Shown here piece by piece: positions 52,585-62,374 of a DNA stretch of 64,000 nt. This DNA is from Synechococcales cyanobacterium GL140_1_metabat_312 (GTDB taxonomy: Bacteria; Cyanobacteriota; Cyanobacteriia; Leptolyngbyales; Leptolyngbyaceae). The position numbers were made by a program, and so were the translations under genes. The stretch lies in assembly GCA_025351345.1 (NCBI GenBank), contig JANXWB010000005.1, positions 1 to 64,000 of the forward strand. Direction: 5' to 3'. The notes beneath the pieces were generated by a model. The model was given only the letters and a program-made list of their open reading frames with translations, did no database searches and was not told where the DNA came from. Numbering within the stretch: position 1 is the stretch's first letter; the number at the start of each line of letters is the position of its first letter.

Positions 52585-53759
52585 TGGTTAAGACAGGTAC
52601 TACAGGACTGAGAGATCGTCTAGCCGGAGTGCAAGTTTCTCAAGAAGTGCATAATCTCAAAGAAGAAATCGTGATTTTGCAGGCTGAGCTAAGAGCGTTG
52701 CGATCGGGAGAGCTTTCTTCTGATGAGGAAACCCGCCTTAATGAAGAAGTACAGCAACTAACGACTGAATTAGGTAATCTTAGTGGTAAGCATAAGGTCA
52801 GTCTCAACACAGTAGATCTGGATATCAATCAACCGCGAGAAACAATTACAGACAGTATGATTACTGAGCGGGCGAATAGTTTGCGACGGCATGGACAGTT
52901 AACACCCATCATCGTTATTCCACAGATGGATGGTCGATACCTGTTATTTGAAGGAGAACTACGCACTAGAGCTGCCCGATCGCTTGGATGGACGGAACTG
53001 GACGCTGTTTTTCTCGCGATCGAGGACTTACCATCTCCGGAAGAGACCTTTCGGGGTCAAGTGGTTACCAGTATCCATTCCCAACGTTTACATGATTTAG
53101 ATATCGCCAAAGCGCTGATTCGTCTAGCGATCAGTGAATATCCAAATATGAAAGGGCAAGAAAGTATTATTCCCAACTTTCTGAATACTCCTATTCGCCG
53201 GATGCAGCGCGATAATGCTCTCTCTCAATTAGCTGATATTCGGATTGCCGATGCTGAAACACAAAAACGATGGGTGGAAGATATTGGATTTAAGGCGATG
53301 GAAGAGCGTCAAATTTTTGAACTTATTTTAGGATTACAGCTTAATCCAGTTACAGTGAATACTAATATTTTTCCACTGTTAAAACTGACGGATGATTTGA
53401 AAGAAGCGATTCAGACCCTGGGATTGGAATCTAGTAAGTCGAGAGAACTTAATCGTCTTAACCCTAATAATTTAAAACTGGATGAGCTAAAAGCTACAAA
53501 GATTCGTAAAAAGCTGACTCAGCAGGTTATTGAGCAGCATCTATCGTTGACTGAAGTCAAGGCTAAGGTGAATCAATTGATTCAACAGCATAATCCAAAA
53601 CAAAAGAGTCAGAAGGCTACAGTTTCCGAACAACTTATTGAGGTGCTCAAAGGGACCGATTGTTCTTTAGATAGTGCTGATGATTTAACACAACTTTTGG
53701 CTGTTCTTAATTCAAAAGTCTTAGAGATTGAAAACTTGATTAATACGGTTCAGCTTTAA
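52584..53759 (+). CDS. parB: ParB-like partition protein
   Basis: A 391-residue ParB/Spo0J-type protein: a coiled coil at 15-65, a ParB/Srx NTPase domain (VDLDINQPRETITDSMITER about 82-101, then GQLTPIIVIPQMDGRYLLFE and GELRTRAARSLGWTELDAVF), and a central helix-turn-helix section (FRGQVVTSIHSQRLHDLDIA ... LIRLAISEYPNM) before a helical C-terminal part. It should bind the palindromes upstream of parA and act with ParA in segregation or in regulating an integrated element. Its ATG overlaps the parA stop. Confidence 0.88.
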   Translation: MVKTGTTGLRDRLAGVQVSQEVHNLKEEIVILQAELRALRSGELSSDEETRLNEEVQQLTTELGNLSGKHKVSLNTVDLDINQPRETITDSMITERANSLRRHGQLTPIIVIPQMDGRYLLFEGELRTRAARSLGWTELDAVFLAIEDLPSPEETFRGQVVTSIHSQRLHDLDIAKALIRLAISEYPNMKGQESIIPNFLNTPIRRMQRDNALSQLADIRIADAETQKRWVEDIGFKAMEERQIFELILGLQLNPVTVNTNIFPLLKLTDDLKEAIQTLGLESSKSRELNRLNPNNLKLDELKATKIRKKLTQQVIEQHLSLTEVKAKVNQLIQQHNPKQKSQKATVSEQLIEVLKGTDCSLDSADDLTQLLAVLNSKVLEIENLINTVQL

Positions 53760-54012
53760 TAGTAAAGGGTTGGTTTAGAAATAATTGCTGAGTTGACGGG
53801 CCTAACGATCGGCCTACTTCAGATTCATTAAGTTCTAAGCTTTTCGTTCTAATCTATTCGACTATTGTCTATCCTAATCTAGATAAGACTTGCCTACTTC
53901 ATGATCTCATTTGTGTCAATTAACCTCGGCGATCGAGATGATGAGAATCAGATATTCTGGTGATTTATAATCATATCTCTATAAAATCGCCAATTCAGTT
54001 GTAAGCATAAAA

Positions 54013-54675
54013 ATGACTTCGTTAATCTACCAATTTCTGATCATTGAAGATCACCCTGAAGTTAGCCAAAATAACTGTGAATTCTTACGGATTATGGAAC
54101 CTGAGTGTGAATGCATCATAGTCGATACGCCTGAAAAAGGGATCGAGCAACTCAGACAGAATATTCCAAATTTGGTCGTGGCTGATCTACAGTTTGGGAC
54201 ATTAACAGGGGAGGCATCGGCTCAACCAGGATTAACTTTACTGAAGCAGATTTTTGAATATTATCCTGCTGTAAATGTTCTCGTATATACCAGTGAACCC
54301 ACTTATTTACGGCAAGTCCTGAAGCAAATTTTTGAACATCAGGGTGGTTTTGTTGTGGTTAATAAGATGGAACGACGCAACGCTTTTCTAGAAGGCAGTC
54401 GTAGTGCCTTAGAGGGGCAATGTCGGATTCCCCGAAATATCATGAATGAAATGCCATTAAATGATAAAGATATGCTAGTTCTAGATTTATTATGCAATCA
54501 ATCGCTGACGGACCAAGCGATCGCCGATCGGATGCATATCTCCCTCAAAACAGCTCAAAATTATGTCCAGAGTCTTAAGGTTAAACTGAATGTAGATCAA
54601 CTAGAAGGTCAGCAAGTCAATACTCGTATTGCTGTTTGTATGATTGCGATGCAGCGTCGATTAATTGGACAGTGA
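54013..54675 (+). CDS. LuxR/NarL-type response regulator
   Basis: A 220-residue response regulator. The receiver domain has acidic ELD-type ligands at FLIIEDHPEVSQ, the phosphoacceptor Asp in LVVADLQFGTLT (near 59) and the conserved Lys in VVVNKMERRNAF (near 117). The C-terminal LuxR helix-turn-helix reads VLDLLCNQSLTDQAIADRMH and ISLKTAQNYVQSLKVKLNV. The gene converges with a CHASE2 histidine kinase gene 4 bases away, which is its likely partner. Confidence 0.9.
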   Translation: MTSLIYQFLIIEDHPEVSQNNCEFLRIMEPECECIIVDTPEKGIEQLRQNIPNLVVADLQFGTLTGEASAQPGLTLLKQIFEYYPAVNVLVYTSEPTYLRQVLKQIFEHQGGFVVVNKMERRNAFLEGSRSALEGQCRIPRNIMNEMPLNDKDMLVLDLLCNQSLTDQAIADRMHISLKTAQNYVQSLKVKLNVDQLEGQQVNTRIAVCMIAMQRRLIGQ

Positions 54676-54679
54676 AGCA

Positions 54680-56662
54680 TCAAAAAGTTACGATCTCCCA
54701 TTCCAACGTAACCCGCATTCCACCAGATTCTAATGGAATACGCTCCCAGATTCCCTTAGGTAGTTCTGAGGCAATTGTCGCCATTATTTTAGTTCCATAC
54801 CCACCTTGTCCACGTTTTTTATCCTGGTCAGCCGTTGTAGATACTGTGCCGTTATTCTCAATGATTAATCGACAGGCTGTTCCTTCTTGAGATAGATAAA
54901 TTGAAACTTCAGTCGCTGTTCCATTGGGCGGTTGGGCGTGACGAATAACATTTGCGATCGCTTCTCGAAAGAATCGAAAAATATCTTCTCTTGCATCAAT
55001 CCAAGCACTATCTGATTTGGATTCTCGTAGCGGTTGTAAGTGCTGATTCACTTTTAAAGTTAGATCTCCAGAATGGCTTAGTTGTTGTATCCACTGCTGT
55101 ATTCCGATCGCTAACCCAAATTGTAATTCTGGAGTCACTTCTAGTTTTCCGGCGATCGTGCGAGTATTGCTCAATTGATTCCGTAAAGCTAATCCGATCG
55201 TTTCTAATTGATCTAAAAGCGGACCAAGATAAAGAGAAGGCTGGGTGATTTTCAGTAATTCGATTTTATCCATGACTAATTTAAGTTCTTGTAAGGGTCC
55301 ATCATGAATATCCGTTGCAACCCGATGGAGGAGCTTACGCGCTTGTAGTAAAGCGGCCTGACGTTCTGCTAATTTTTGGCGTTGTTGGGTAGACTCTCGA
55401 ATTATTGAATAAGTCCCCATCCCAATTCCCGTCCCCATCCATCCAACGATCGGGATTCCTAGTGGCAGAATTAATCCTTGTTCCAATAATACAAAATTCA
55501 GACCGCTATAGCTGCCGATCAGAGCTAAGAGCACCCAAAAATCGCCAAGAATTACAAATGTGCTTTTAGCTTTCTGGCAACGGCGTCTCACATATAATTG
55601 CATGAACAGGAGTCCTAGTATCGTAATCCAGTAATTAGAGTCCTTTACAGCTATTTTTAGAAAGGAGTGTGTCATCAAACTGGCTATCAAATTGGCTTCC
55701 ACTTCCGCGATCGACATTTCTCCGTAGGGCGTATACTCAGTATGAATCTCAGGTATCTTACTTTCAAGTAAGTCTACAATGACTAATTTGTTATGTAATT
55801 GCTGAAGTGATGATTTGTCAAATAGTCCTTGACATTCTTCAGGTTGAGGTTGAGAGGTACATTTAAATTGAAAATCAATGCTAGGAAATGTGTCTGTTGG
55901 TCCCCAAAAATTAATCTGAAATGGTGTCTGCATTCGTAGATTTTCTAGACTTTGTAAACCCGATCGATTGTCGGAGGCAGTATAGAACTTTTCCAATGCT
56001 AAGACAGCAACTGATTTTACTCTATGACTTCGGTCGGTATGAGAATCATCTTCATAGCTAAATCGACCCCAGAGATCGGCCCGTCTTGCTAGATTATTTA
56101 ATCGATGGGGATTGGGCGGACGGCGAAAATAACTGACGATTTGTTCCGGGGGGATCGCGTATTGTTGGGTATTATCATTAACGGGGAGCAAGTTATGATA
56201 GATGTTTAATGTCGATTTTCCTAATGCCATCTTATTAGGTCTTGACACTAAGACAATCTGATTAGCATACTTTCCAATTAATGCTTTTAAGGGACGCTTT
56301 AAACGATTGTCAGTATTTACATCCACATATTGCTTCATCTGTTCAGGTAGATTTAAAACAACAATTTTTGCATCATTTTCAATCAAATCTTTGACTAAAT
56401 TGGCATAAAAGAGATTGAGTTGCTGCAAATTCTGTAAATCATAATTTTTTATATCTGATGTATTAATTTTTAAGGTCAGAATCTCATGGGGTGGTGTTCC
56501 GAGATTATGCAGTCTAATTAAACTATCCTGCGTATCAAGTTCCCATTGTCGGACGATTGGTAAATTTAGCATCACGACGCAATATATCCCGCCCCAAATG
56601 ATCGTTAAGACAAGACTCACTAATTTTCGCTTAATTGTGAGTCGTAGGTTACGTCTTTTCAT
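54680..56662 (-). CDS. CHASE2-domain sensor histidine kinase (NarX/DegS type)
   Basis: A 660-residue membrane kinase. One N-terminal helix (LVSLVLTIIWGGIYCVVMLN) precedes a ~300-residue extracellular CHASE2 domain (RQWELDTQDSLIRLHNLGTP), then three membrane helices (WITILGLLFMQLYVRR; FVILGDFWVLLALIGSYSGL; LILPLGIPIVGWMGTGIGMG), the HisKA_3 phosphoacceptor box RVATDIHDGPLQELKLVMD and an HATPase with EAIANVIRHAQPPNGTATEV and KRGQGGYGTKIMATIASEL. The ligand is unknown. Convergent with the LuxR-type regulator at 54013, its presumed partner. Confidence 0.9.
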   Translation of the reverse strand: MKRRNLRLTIKRKLVSLVLTIIWGGIYCVVMLNLPIVRQWELDTQDSLIRLHNLGTPPHEILTLKINTSDIKNYDLQNLQQLNLFYANLVKDLIENDAKIVVLNLPEQMKQYVDVNTDNRLKRPLKALIGKYANQIVLVSRPNKMALGKSTLNIYHNLLPVNDNTQQYAIPPEQIVSYFRRPPNPHRLNNLARRADLWGRFSYEDDSHTDRSHRVKSVAVLALEKFYTASDNRSGLQSLENLRMQTPFQINFWGPTDTFPSIDFQFKCTSQPQPEECQGLFDKSSLQQLHNKLVIVDLLESKIPEIHTEYTPYGEMSIAEVEANLIASLMTHSFLKIAVKDSNYWITILGLLFMQLYVRRRCQKAKSTFVILGDFWVLLALIGSYSGLNFVLLEQGLILPLGIPIVGWMGTGIGMGTYSIIRESTQQRQKLAERQAALLQARKLLHRVATDIHDGPLQELKLVMDKIELLKITQPSLYLGPLLDQLETIGLALRNQLSNTRTIAGKLEVTPELQFGLAIGIQQWIQQLSHSGDLTLKVNQHLQPLRESKSDSAWIDAREDIFRFFREAIANVIRHAQPPNGTATEVSIYLSQEGTACRLIIENNGTVSTTADQDKKRGQGGYGTKIMATIASELPKGIWERIPLESGGMRVTLEWEIVTF

Positions 56663-56819
56663 GTTGGCTATAGGAATACCGAGTCAACTATATCTTGATT
56701 TTGCAATGAATCGACTTACGTAAACCCGCAAGTTTATTTGCGTAGATGCCTCTAGATGTAAATCCGGTAGGTCAGGCAGAATAGAAATGTCCAACTCAAT
56801 CCATGTCTAGAGAACAAGT

Positions 56820-57299
56820 ATGAAAAATAACCTAACTTATAAATTAGGTGCGATCGGTCTTTTAGCAATCGTACTGACAACGGCGATCGGTCAGGGTCGT
56901 GCTAATGCCCAGAAACCTGGGGAACATCCTCACTATCTCCGTGCCCGCAGTGATCTTCGTAAGGCGGAACAACTTTTGCAATTGCCCGATGAACGGAATG
57001 TAAAACAGGAAGAAATCATTGCAATGCGGCAGGTTCAATTGGCAATTGCTAAAATTGATAAGGCTGCTGTATTCGATCGAAAGGATGTAGATGACCATCC
57101 CAAAATTGATACGTCTCTACACCACCTCCAGAAGTTCAAAGCCATTGAAAGTCTATTACAAAGTGCAAAACGAGATATCTCACTTGAAGAAGACAATGCG
57201 GCTGCAAGACCTTTGAAACATCAAGCTAATGTTTGTATTGATAAAGCAGAAAAACATGTAGATCTTGCCATCAAGCGTGATCACTCGGATGATAAATGA
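56820..57299 (+). CDS. Exported helical protein of unknown function
   Basis: A 159-residue protein with a signal peptide (LGAIGLLAIVLTTAIGQGRA, cleavage after ANA). The mature part is helical and begins HPHYLRARSDLRKAEQLLQL; a second repeat-like segment FKAIESLLQSAKRDISLEED follows about 90 residues later. Similar exported proteins occur in proteobacteria as two-helix periplasmic proteins of unknown function. Charge pattern suggests a soluble helical bundle. A strong terminator follows the stop. Confidence 0.75.
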   Translation: MKNNLTYKLGAIGLLAIVLTTAIGQGRANAQKPGEHPHYLRARSDLRKAEQLLQLPDERNVKQEEIIAMRQVQLAIAKIDKAAVFDRKDVDDHPKIDTSLHHLQKFKAIESLLQSAKRDISLEEDNAAARPLKHQANVCIDKAEKHVDLAIKRDHSDDK

Positions 57300-57343
57300 A
57301 ACCTATGATATTAATTTAAACTCAGGTAAATTTAGTTGAATCT

Positions 57344-57377
57344 AAGTGCAATTTGTTAAGCGAATTGCACTTCTTTT
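57344..57377 (+). terminator. Intrinsic terminator
   Basis: AAGTGCAATT and AATTGCACTT form a perfect 10-bp stem with a 9-base loop, followed by CTTTTA. It ends the transcript of the exported helical protein. Confidence 0.85.
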
Positions 57378-57420
57378 ACGATCGACTATGGTCCACTTAT
57401 ACTGTTTCTGAGCATACGAG

Positions 57421-58902
57421 ATGATGAATAAGAAACTCACTATTATAGCTTGTCTGTTCATTCTGGGACTGGGGAGCATCAGTCCGGCTTATGCCCTGTC
57501 CGTACCCGATTCTAAGGTCGTCCATTTGATTAATCGTCTGAGCTTTGGACCCACACCAGGAGATCTGGAAACCGTCAAACAATTAGGGACTGAAGCCTAT
57601 ATTCAACAACAGCTTCATCCTGAATCTATTCCTGAACCTCAAGCGTTAACAACAAAGCTCTCCCAGTTGGAGATGCTTAACTTAACTCCTTTGCAATTGT
57701 TTGAACAAATAAGTTTTCCAAAACTCTCAAAAGGAGAAAAACTCACACCAGACCAGCAGAAAGAACGCCGAAAAAAAGAAAATCAGGTTTTAGAACAGGC
57801 AACTGAAGCTCGCTTATTACAGGCGATCGCTAGTCCTCGTCAATTACAAGAGGTCATGGTCGATTTTTGGTATAACCACTTCAATGTATTCTCTCGCAAG
57901 GGCATTGATCGAATTTTAGTCGGAGCCTATGAGCAAGATGCCATTCGTCCCCATGTGTTCGATCGTTTCCGAGATTTACTTAGTGCAACGGTTCGTCATC
58001 CTGCAATGCTGCACTATCTCGATAATGTTCAAAACACTGCATCTAATGCTAATGGGAATGCTAAACGTAAGCAGGGTTTAAATGAAAATTATGCCAGAGA
58101 ACTAATGGAACTGCATACGCTAGGCGTGAATGGCGGCTATACGCAGCAGGACGTTATTGCACTCGCAAAAATATTCACAGGATGGACGTTCCGACGATCG
58201 GCTCAAGCTAGTGTCGATCCCAATGGCTTCTACTTTGATTCAAAACGTCATGATTTTAGTGACAAAGTATTTTTAGGAAAGACCATTAAAGGGAGTGGTC
58301 TGAATGAAGGTGAACAAGCACTTGATATCCTAGCCAAAAGTCCAGCTACCGCTCATCATATTAGTTATCAATTAGCACAATATTTTGTTACTGACCAGCC
58401 ACCCACTGCCTTAGTCGATCGACTTTCCAAAACGTTTTTAGCTACCGATGGCAATATTCGAGAAGTGCTAGCTTTGCTCTTTCACAGTCCAGAATTTCTG
58501 GATAAGAACAACTACAATGCGAAGTTTAAAACGCCCTATCAATACGCAATCTCATCCGTCCGAGCGATCGGAATCGATGTCAAAAATCCTCGTCCCATTA
58601 TCAGATTATTGCAGCAATTGGATATGCCACTCTATGGTTGTCTGACTCCTGATGGTTATAAAAATACTGAGGACGCTTGGTTAAATCCTGATGCAATGAC
58701 TCGCCGCATTAGCTTTGTAACTTCCCTGGCGAATGGCCGTGTACCATTGACACCCGTATCAGGAACGTCTATTGATCCGGAACAACTTTCCGCTACTCTA
58801 GGCAATCTATTTTCAACTCAAACCCAGCAAATAATCGCCACCAGCCCTAAAAAACTGCGATCGGCGCTTATTCTGGGTAGTCCAGAGTTCATGCATCGCT
58901 AG
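57421..58902 (+). CDS. DUF1800 protein, exported
   Basis: A 493-residue secreted protein (signal peptide IIACLFILGLGSISPAYA) of the DUF1800 family: VVHLINRLSFGPTPGDLETV near residue 35, VDFWYNHFNVFSRKGIDRIL near 145, NYARELMELHTLGVNGGYTQ near 225. Family members are large helical exported proteins of unknown activity and nearly always sit next to a DUF1501 gene, as here (38 bases downstream). The pair is proposed to act on extracellular or periplasmic polymers, but function is undetermined. Confidence 0.93.
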   Translation: MMNKKLTIIACLFILGLGSISPAYALSVPDSKVVHLINRLSFGPTPGDLETVKQLGTEAYIQQQLHPESIPEPQALTTKLSQLEMLNLTPLQLFEQISFPKLSKGEKLTPDQQKERRKKENQVLEQATEARLLQAIASPRQLQEVMVDFWYNHFNVFSRKGIDRILVGAYEQDAIRPHVFDRFRDLLSATVRHPAMLHYLDNVQNTASNANGNAKRKQGLNENYARELMELHTLGVNGGYTQQDVIALAKIFTGWTFRRSAQASVDPNGFYFDSKRHDFSDKVFLGKTIKGSGLNEGEQALDILAKSPATAHHISYQLAQYFVTDQPPTALVDRLSKTFLATDGNIREVLALLFHSPEFLDKNNYNAKFKTPYQYAISSVRAIGIDVKNPRPIIRLLQQLDMPLYGCLTPDGYKNTEDAWLNPDAMTRRISFVTSLANGRVPLTPVSGTSIDPEQLSATLGNLFSTQTQQIIATSPKKLRSALILGSPEFMHR

Positions 58903-58940
58903 ACAAAACAAACAACCTGAAATCCTCTTTACTTCTTCCT

Positions 58941-60158
58941 ATGAAAAGACGACAATTTCTACAAGCTGGACTCTTCTGTGCTTCAACTCTTATTACGATT
59001 GGAACTCATGGCGGGTTAGCCCTATCTAGTGCCCTCACAAATCCCAAACGATTGATTGTGATCTTTTTGCGGGGTGCCGTCGATGGGCTAAATGTGATTG
59101 TTCCGTATCAAGATCAGGACTACTATAGTGCGCGTCCGACGATCGCTGTTCCTCAACCTGGAAAAGAAGGCGGTGCGATCGACCTAGATGGATATTTTGG
59201 GTTACATCCTGCCCTTGCATCTATCTTTCCGCTCTGGCAGCAGGGTAATTTAGCCTTTATTCATAGTGCTGGCTCGCCTGATCCGACCCGATCGCACTTT
59301 GATGCCCAAGATAATATGGAGCGCGGCACACCGGGAGACCCTAAAACTTCTGATGGCTGGATGAATCGCTTACTCGTCAGTCTCTCTGACCATAATCCTA
59401 TTCAAGCTCTGAATTTAGGTGCGAGTACCCCTCGGATTTTGTCGGGCCGGATGACAGTTGCCTCTCTGGCGTTAGGTAAAAATGCTGCCAATCCTATTGC
59501 TCTTGATAATGCCAAGGTGGGCAGTGCCTTCGATCGGCTCTATGCTAAAAAAGATCATTTAGGACAGGCTTATCAAGAAGGACGACTCGCGCGCAAGGCA
59601 TTGCTGGAAGATTTGGATGCTGAAAATAAGATGGCCAACAACGGCGCACCCCTGCCGAATGGCTTTCCTAAAGATGCCCAACGACTTGCCCAAATTATGA
59701 ACAAAGATCCTCGCGTAGCCTTAGCCTTCATAGGATTGGGTGGATGGGATACCCATGTCAACCAAGAGCAACAATTGGCCAGGAATTTAGCGCAATTGGG
59801 AAAAGGATTAGCAGCGTTAAAAACAACCTTGGGTTCAACCTATGCAGATACAACAATTTTGGTCATGTCTGAGTTTGGTCGAACGGTTCATGAAAACGGG
59901 AATGGAGGAACTGACCATGGACATGGCAATGTTATGTGGTTACTGGGTGGTGGCGTGAAGGGCGGGAAAGTGTATGGAGAATGGCGTGGATTAGCGAAAG
60001 AGCAACTTTATGAGGCTCGTGACTTGGCGATTACAACCGATTTTCGAGATGTGATCGCCCCAATATTGGAACAACATCTACAATTACCTACGGCCAAGCT
60101 CAATCAAATTTTTCCAAATTATAAGCCTATGCAAAGGAATTTGAATCTTTATGGGTAA
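58941..60158 (+). CDS. DUF1501 protein, Tat-exported
   Basis: A 405-residue protein with a twin-arginine signal (MKRRQFLQAGLFCASTLITI) and a DUF1501 alkaline-phosphatase-like fold: RLIVIFLRGAVDGLNVIVPY near residue 37, AGSPDPTRSHFDAQDNMERG near 113, GLGGWDTHVNQEQQLARNLA near 270 and VMSEFGRTVHENGNGGTDHG near 315. The Asp and His residues in these blocks are in the positions of metal ligands, so it may be a metal-dependent hydrolase. Partner of the DUF1800 protein upstream. Confidence 0.92.
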   Translation: MKRRQFLQAGLFCASTLITIGTHGGLALSSALTNPKRLIVIFLRGAVDGLNVIVPYQDQDYYSARPTIAVPQPGKEGGAIDLDGYFGLHPALASIFPLWQQGNLAFIHSAGSPDPTRSHFDAQDNMERGTPGDPKTSDGWMNRLLVSLSDHNPIQALNLGASTPRILSGRMTVASLALGKNAANPIALDNAKVGSAFDRLYAKKDHLGQAYQEGRLARKALLEDLDAENKMANNGAPLPNGFPKDAQRLAQIMNKDPRVALAFIGLGGWDTHVNQEQQLARNLAQLGKGLAALKTTLGSTYADTTILVMSEFGRTVHENGNGGTDHGHGNVMWLLGGGVKGGKVYGEWRGLAKEQLYEARDLAITTDFRDVIAPILEQHLQLPTAKLNQIFPNYKPMQRNLNLYG

Positions 60159-60160
60159 TG

Positions 60161-60230
60161 CTAGCGTCCTATGGATAGGAAAGACATCAGTTTAAACAAT
60201 GCTTGTCCATATAATGCCAATCCTATATTC
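60161..60230 (-). pseudogene. C-terminal remnant of a DUF1400-SGNH-like gene
   Basis: On the minus strand the last codons GLALYGQALFKLMSFLSIGR then TAG (60163-60161) align with the C-terminus of the SGNH hydrolase at 37211 (GLALYRQILLNLMPIEQR, stop). The conservation extends into the 3' flank (GCTAGYATTACCC). Upstream of GLALY the frame degenerates. It appears to be the tail of a lost paralogue, just behind the DUF1501 gene. Confidence 0.45.
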
Positions 60231-60470
60231 AACCTTTTGTAGTTGAGCACTTGCTGGCACTCATGGGCATTCTCGCGATCCGGTACTAATTTAGCAACTA
60301 TCTCGGTGAGAATGATTAATCCAACCTCGCGATCGCAGCTTTTGCTGTCTTTTGCTGTTGATTAGGCAGATCAAACCGAACTCAATTATTAATTACTGGC
60401 TGCTACTGTAAAATCGGGACAAATTGCCGTAAGTTAGATTCACTTCGCTAATCGGTAATAAGAATAAGCA

Positions 60471-62162
60471 GTGAACATCACTAAACAACTTCAGCGTAAA
60501 TTCAAATTTCATCTATTGCAAGGAATCTTACCCTGGAATAACTCGACTCTGGGCAACGATATCGTGGCTGGCATCGTCCTTGCGGCACTAGGTATTCCCG
60601 AAGTGATGGGATATACCAAGATCTCTGGCACGCCGATCGCAACTGGACTATATACCCTGCTCGTTCCAGCGATCGCCTTTGCTATCCTTGGATCATCTCG
60701 TCATCTCGTCGTTGCTGCCGACTCTGCAACAGCCGCAATTATCGCCGCTGGGCTGTCTGGTTTGGCTCAACCTGGGAGTCCGCATTACTTAGCTTTAGCG
60801 GAGTCTGTGGCCATTATTGCGGCGGGGCTGTTACTATTGGCGCGGTTATTTGGACTCGGTTTCTTAGCTGACTTTCTCTCGCGGACGGTTTTAATTGGTT
60901 TCTTAACTGGAGTCGGGATTCAAGTCGCGATCGGACAACTAAGTGAATTACTGGGTTTACCGGGCGGTGGGAAGGGAGTAATCCAGCAAATTATCCATAT
61001 CTGCCAACAGCTACCGCAGACCCACGCATTAACATTAGGGATTTCGATCGCCGTCTTAGCGACCATCTTACTGTTCGAGAAGTTTATCCCAAAATTTCCG
61101 GGAGCATTACTAGCGGTCATTGGGGCGATTTTGGCGAGTTGGTGGTTTAACTTTACTAGTTTAGGCGTAGCTGTTGTCGGCTCTGTACCCAGCGGACTGC
61201 CTGCGTTTGGACTCCCCGCAGTTGCCCTCACCGATCTTTCCGATATCTCTAGCATTGCTCTTTCTTGCTGTATCGTGATCATCGCTCAAAGTGCGGCAAC
61301 ATCCCGTGCTTACGCGTTTAAATATAAAGAGGGATTCGATGAAAATACCGATTTAATCGGACTAGCGGCGGCAAATTTGATGGCTGGGTTAAGCGGGACG
61401 TTTGTGGTCAATGGTAGTCCAACGAAAACCGCGATCGTTGATACGGCTGGAGGACGCAGCCAAGTTTCCCAATTGACAACCGTAGGCATAGTGTTAATTG
61501 TCATCCTATTTCTAACTGCACCGATCGGGTATTTACCTAATGCGGCTCTGGCGGCGATCGTTTTTTCGATCGGGCTGAAATTAATTGATATTCAAGGGAT
61601 ACTTGATGTCTTAAAAACCCACCGAGAAGAATTTTATCTAACGGCGATCGCGGCGGCTACCGTAATATTTATCGGGGTAAAAGAAGGCATTATTACGGCT
61701 GTGATGTTGTCATTAACTTTGCACGTTTATCATAGCTATAGACCTAATTCTTCTGTCTTAATCCCCGGTGAAAATAGATATTGGCAGCTCGTTTCGCCTC
61801 GGCCTGGTACTATTTCGGAACCTGGGCTGATTATTTACCGCTTTAGTCGTGATTTGTTTTATGCAAATACAACTTACTTTTCCGAGCAAGTCCAAAGTTT
61901 AGTGTATGGTGCCCCCTCTCCAATAAGGTGGTTTATTTTAGAAGCGAGAGCAATTACGGAAATCGATTATTCCGCATCTCAGGCAATTCGCGAGGTCGTT
62001 AAAGAATTATCAACGCGGCATGTGGTTTTTGTCGTGTCTGGTTTGGCTCCTGATGTCAGAGCTACTTTCGATTGCGATGGATTGACGGATTTGATTGGTA
62101 GCGATCGATTCTTCAGTCATTTAGAGGAAGCATTAGAAGTGTTCAATCGAGGGAGTATTTAA
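60471..62162 (+). CDS. SulP-family inorganic anion transporter
   Basis: A 563-residue SulP (SLC26) transporter: about twelve membrane helices in the first 425 residues, beginning GNDIVAGIVLAALGIPEVMG and the substrate-site helix IATGLYTLLVPAIAFAILGS, then a cytoplasmic STAS domain (about 455-555: PIRWFILEARAITEIDYSAS). Cyanobacterial members carry bicarbonate (BicA) or sulfate; this sequence does not settle which. Translation starts at GTG 60471. No obvious operon partner. Confidence 0.88.
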   Translation: MNITKQLQRKFKFHLLQGILPWNNSTLGNDIVAGIVLAALGIPEVMGYTKISGTPIATGLYTLLVPAIAFAILGSSRHLVVAADSATAAIIAAGLSGLAQPGSPHYLALAESVAIIAAGLLLLARLFGLGFLADFLSRTVLIGFLTGVGIQVAIGQLSELLGLPGGGKGVIQQIIHICQQLPQTHALTLGISIAVLATILLFEKFIPKFPGALLAVIGAILASWWFNFTSLGVAVVGSVPSGLPAFGLPAVALTDLSDISSIALSCCIVIIAQSAATSRAYAFKYKEGFDENTDLIGLAAANLMAGLSGTFVVNGSPTKTAIVDTAGGRSQVSQLTTVGIVLIVILFLTAPIGYLPNAALAAIVFSIGLKLIDIQGILDVLKTHREEFYLTAIAAATVIFIGVKEGIITAVMLSLTLHVYHSYRPNSSVLIPGENRYWQLVSPRPGTISEPGLIIYRFSRDLFYANTTYFSEQVQSLVYGAPSPIRWFILEARAITEIDYSASQAIREVVKELSTRHVVFVVSGLAPDVRATFDCDGLTDLIGSDRFFSHLEEALEVFNRGSI

Positions 62163-62374
62163 ATCTTGCTAGCTTATAAAATATCGATCTTACTGGGATT
62201 TGCGATCGTCACTTCGAGTACAGTAAGGGATTCAGTTATCTGACGATCTTTACTGGGCAGAGTTTGGCAGCCAACCTAAGGTATTTACTTAATTTCATGT
62301 CCATTTCATCTTCGATATGTGATGGTTAGAAGTATGAATATTACATCCTATATCGTTCTACTCAGGAGTCTCTC

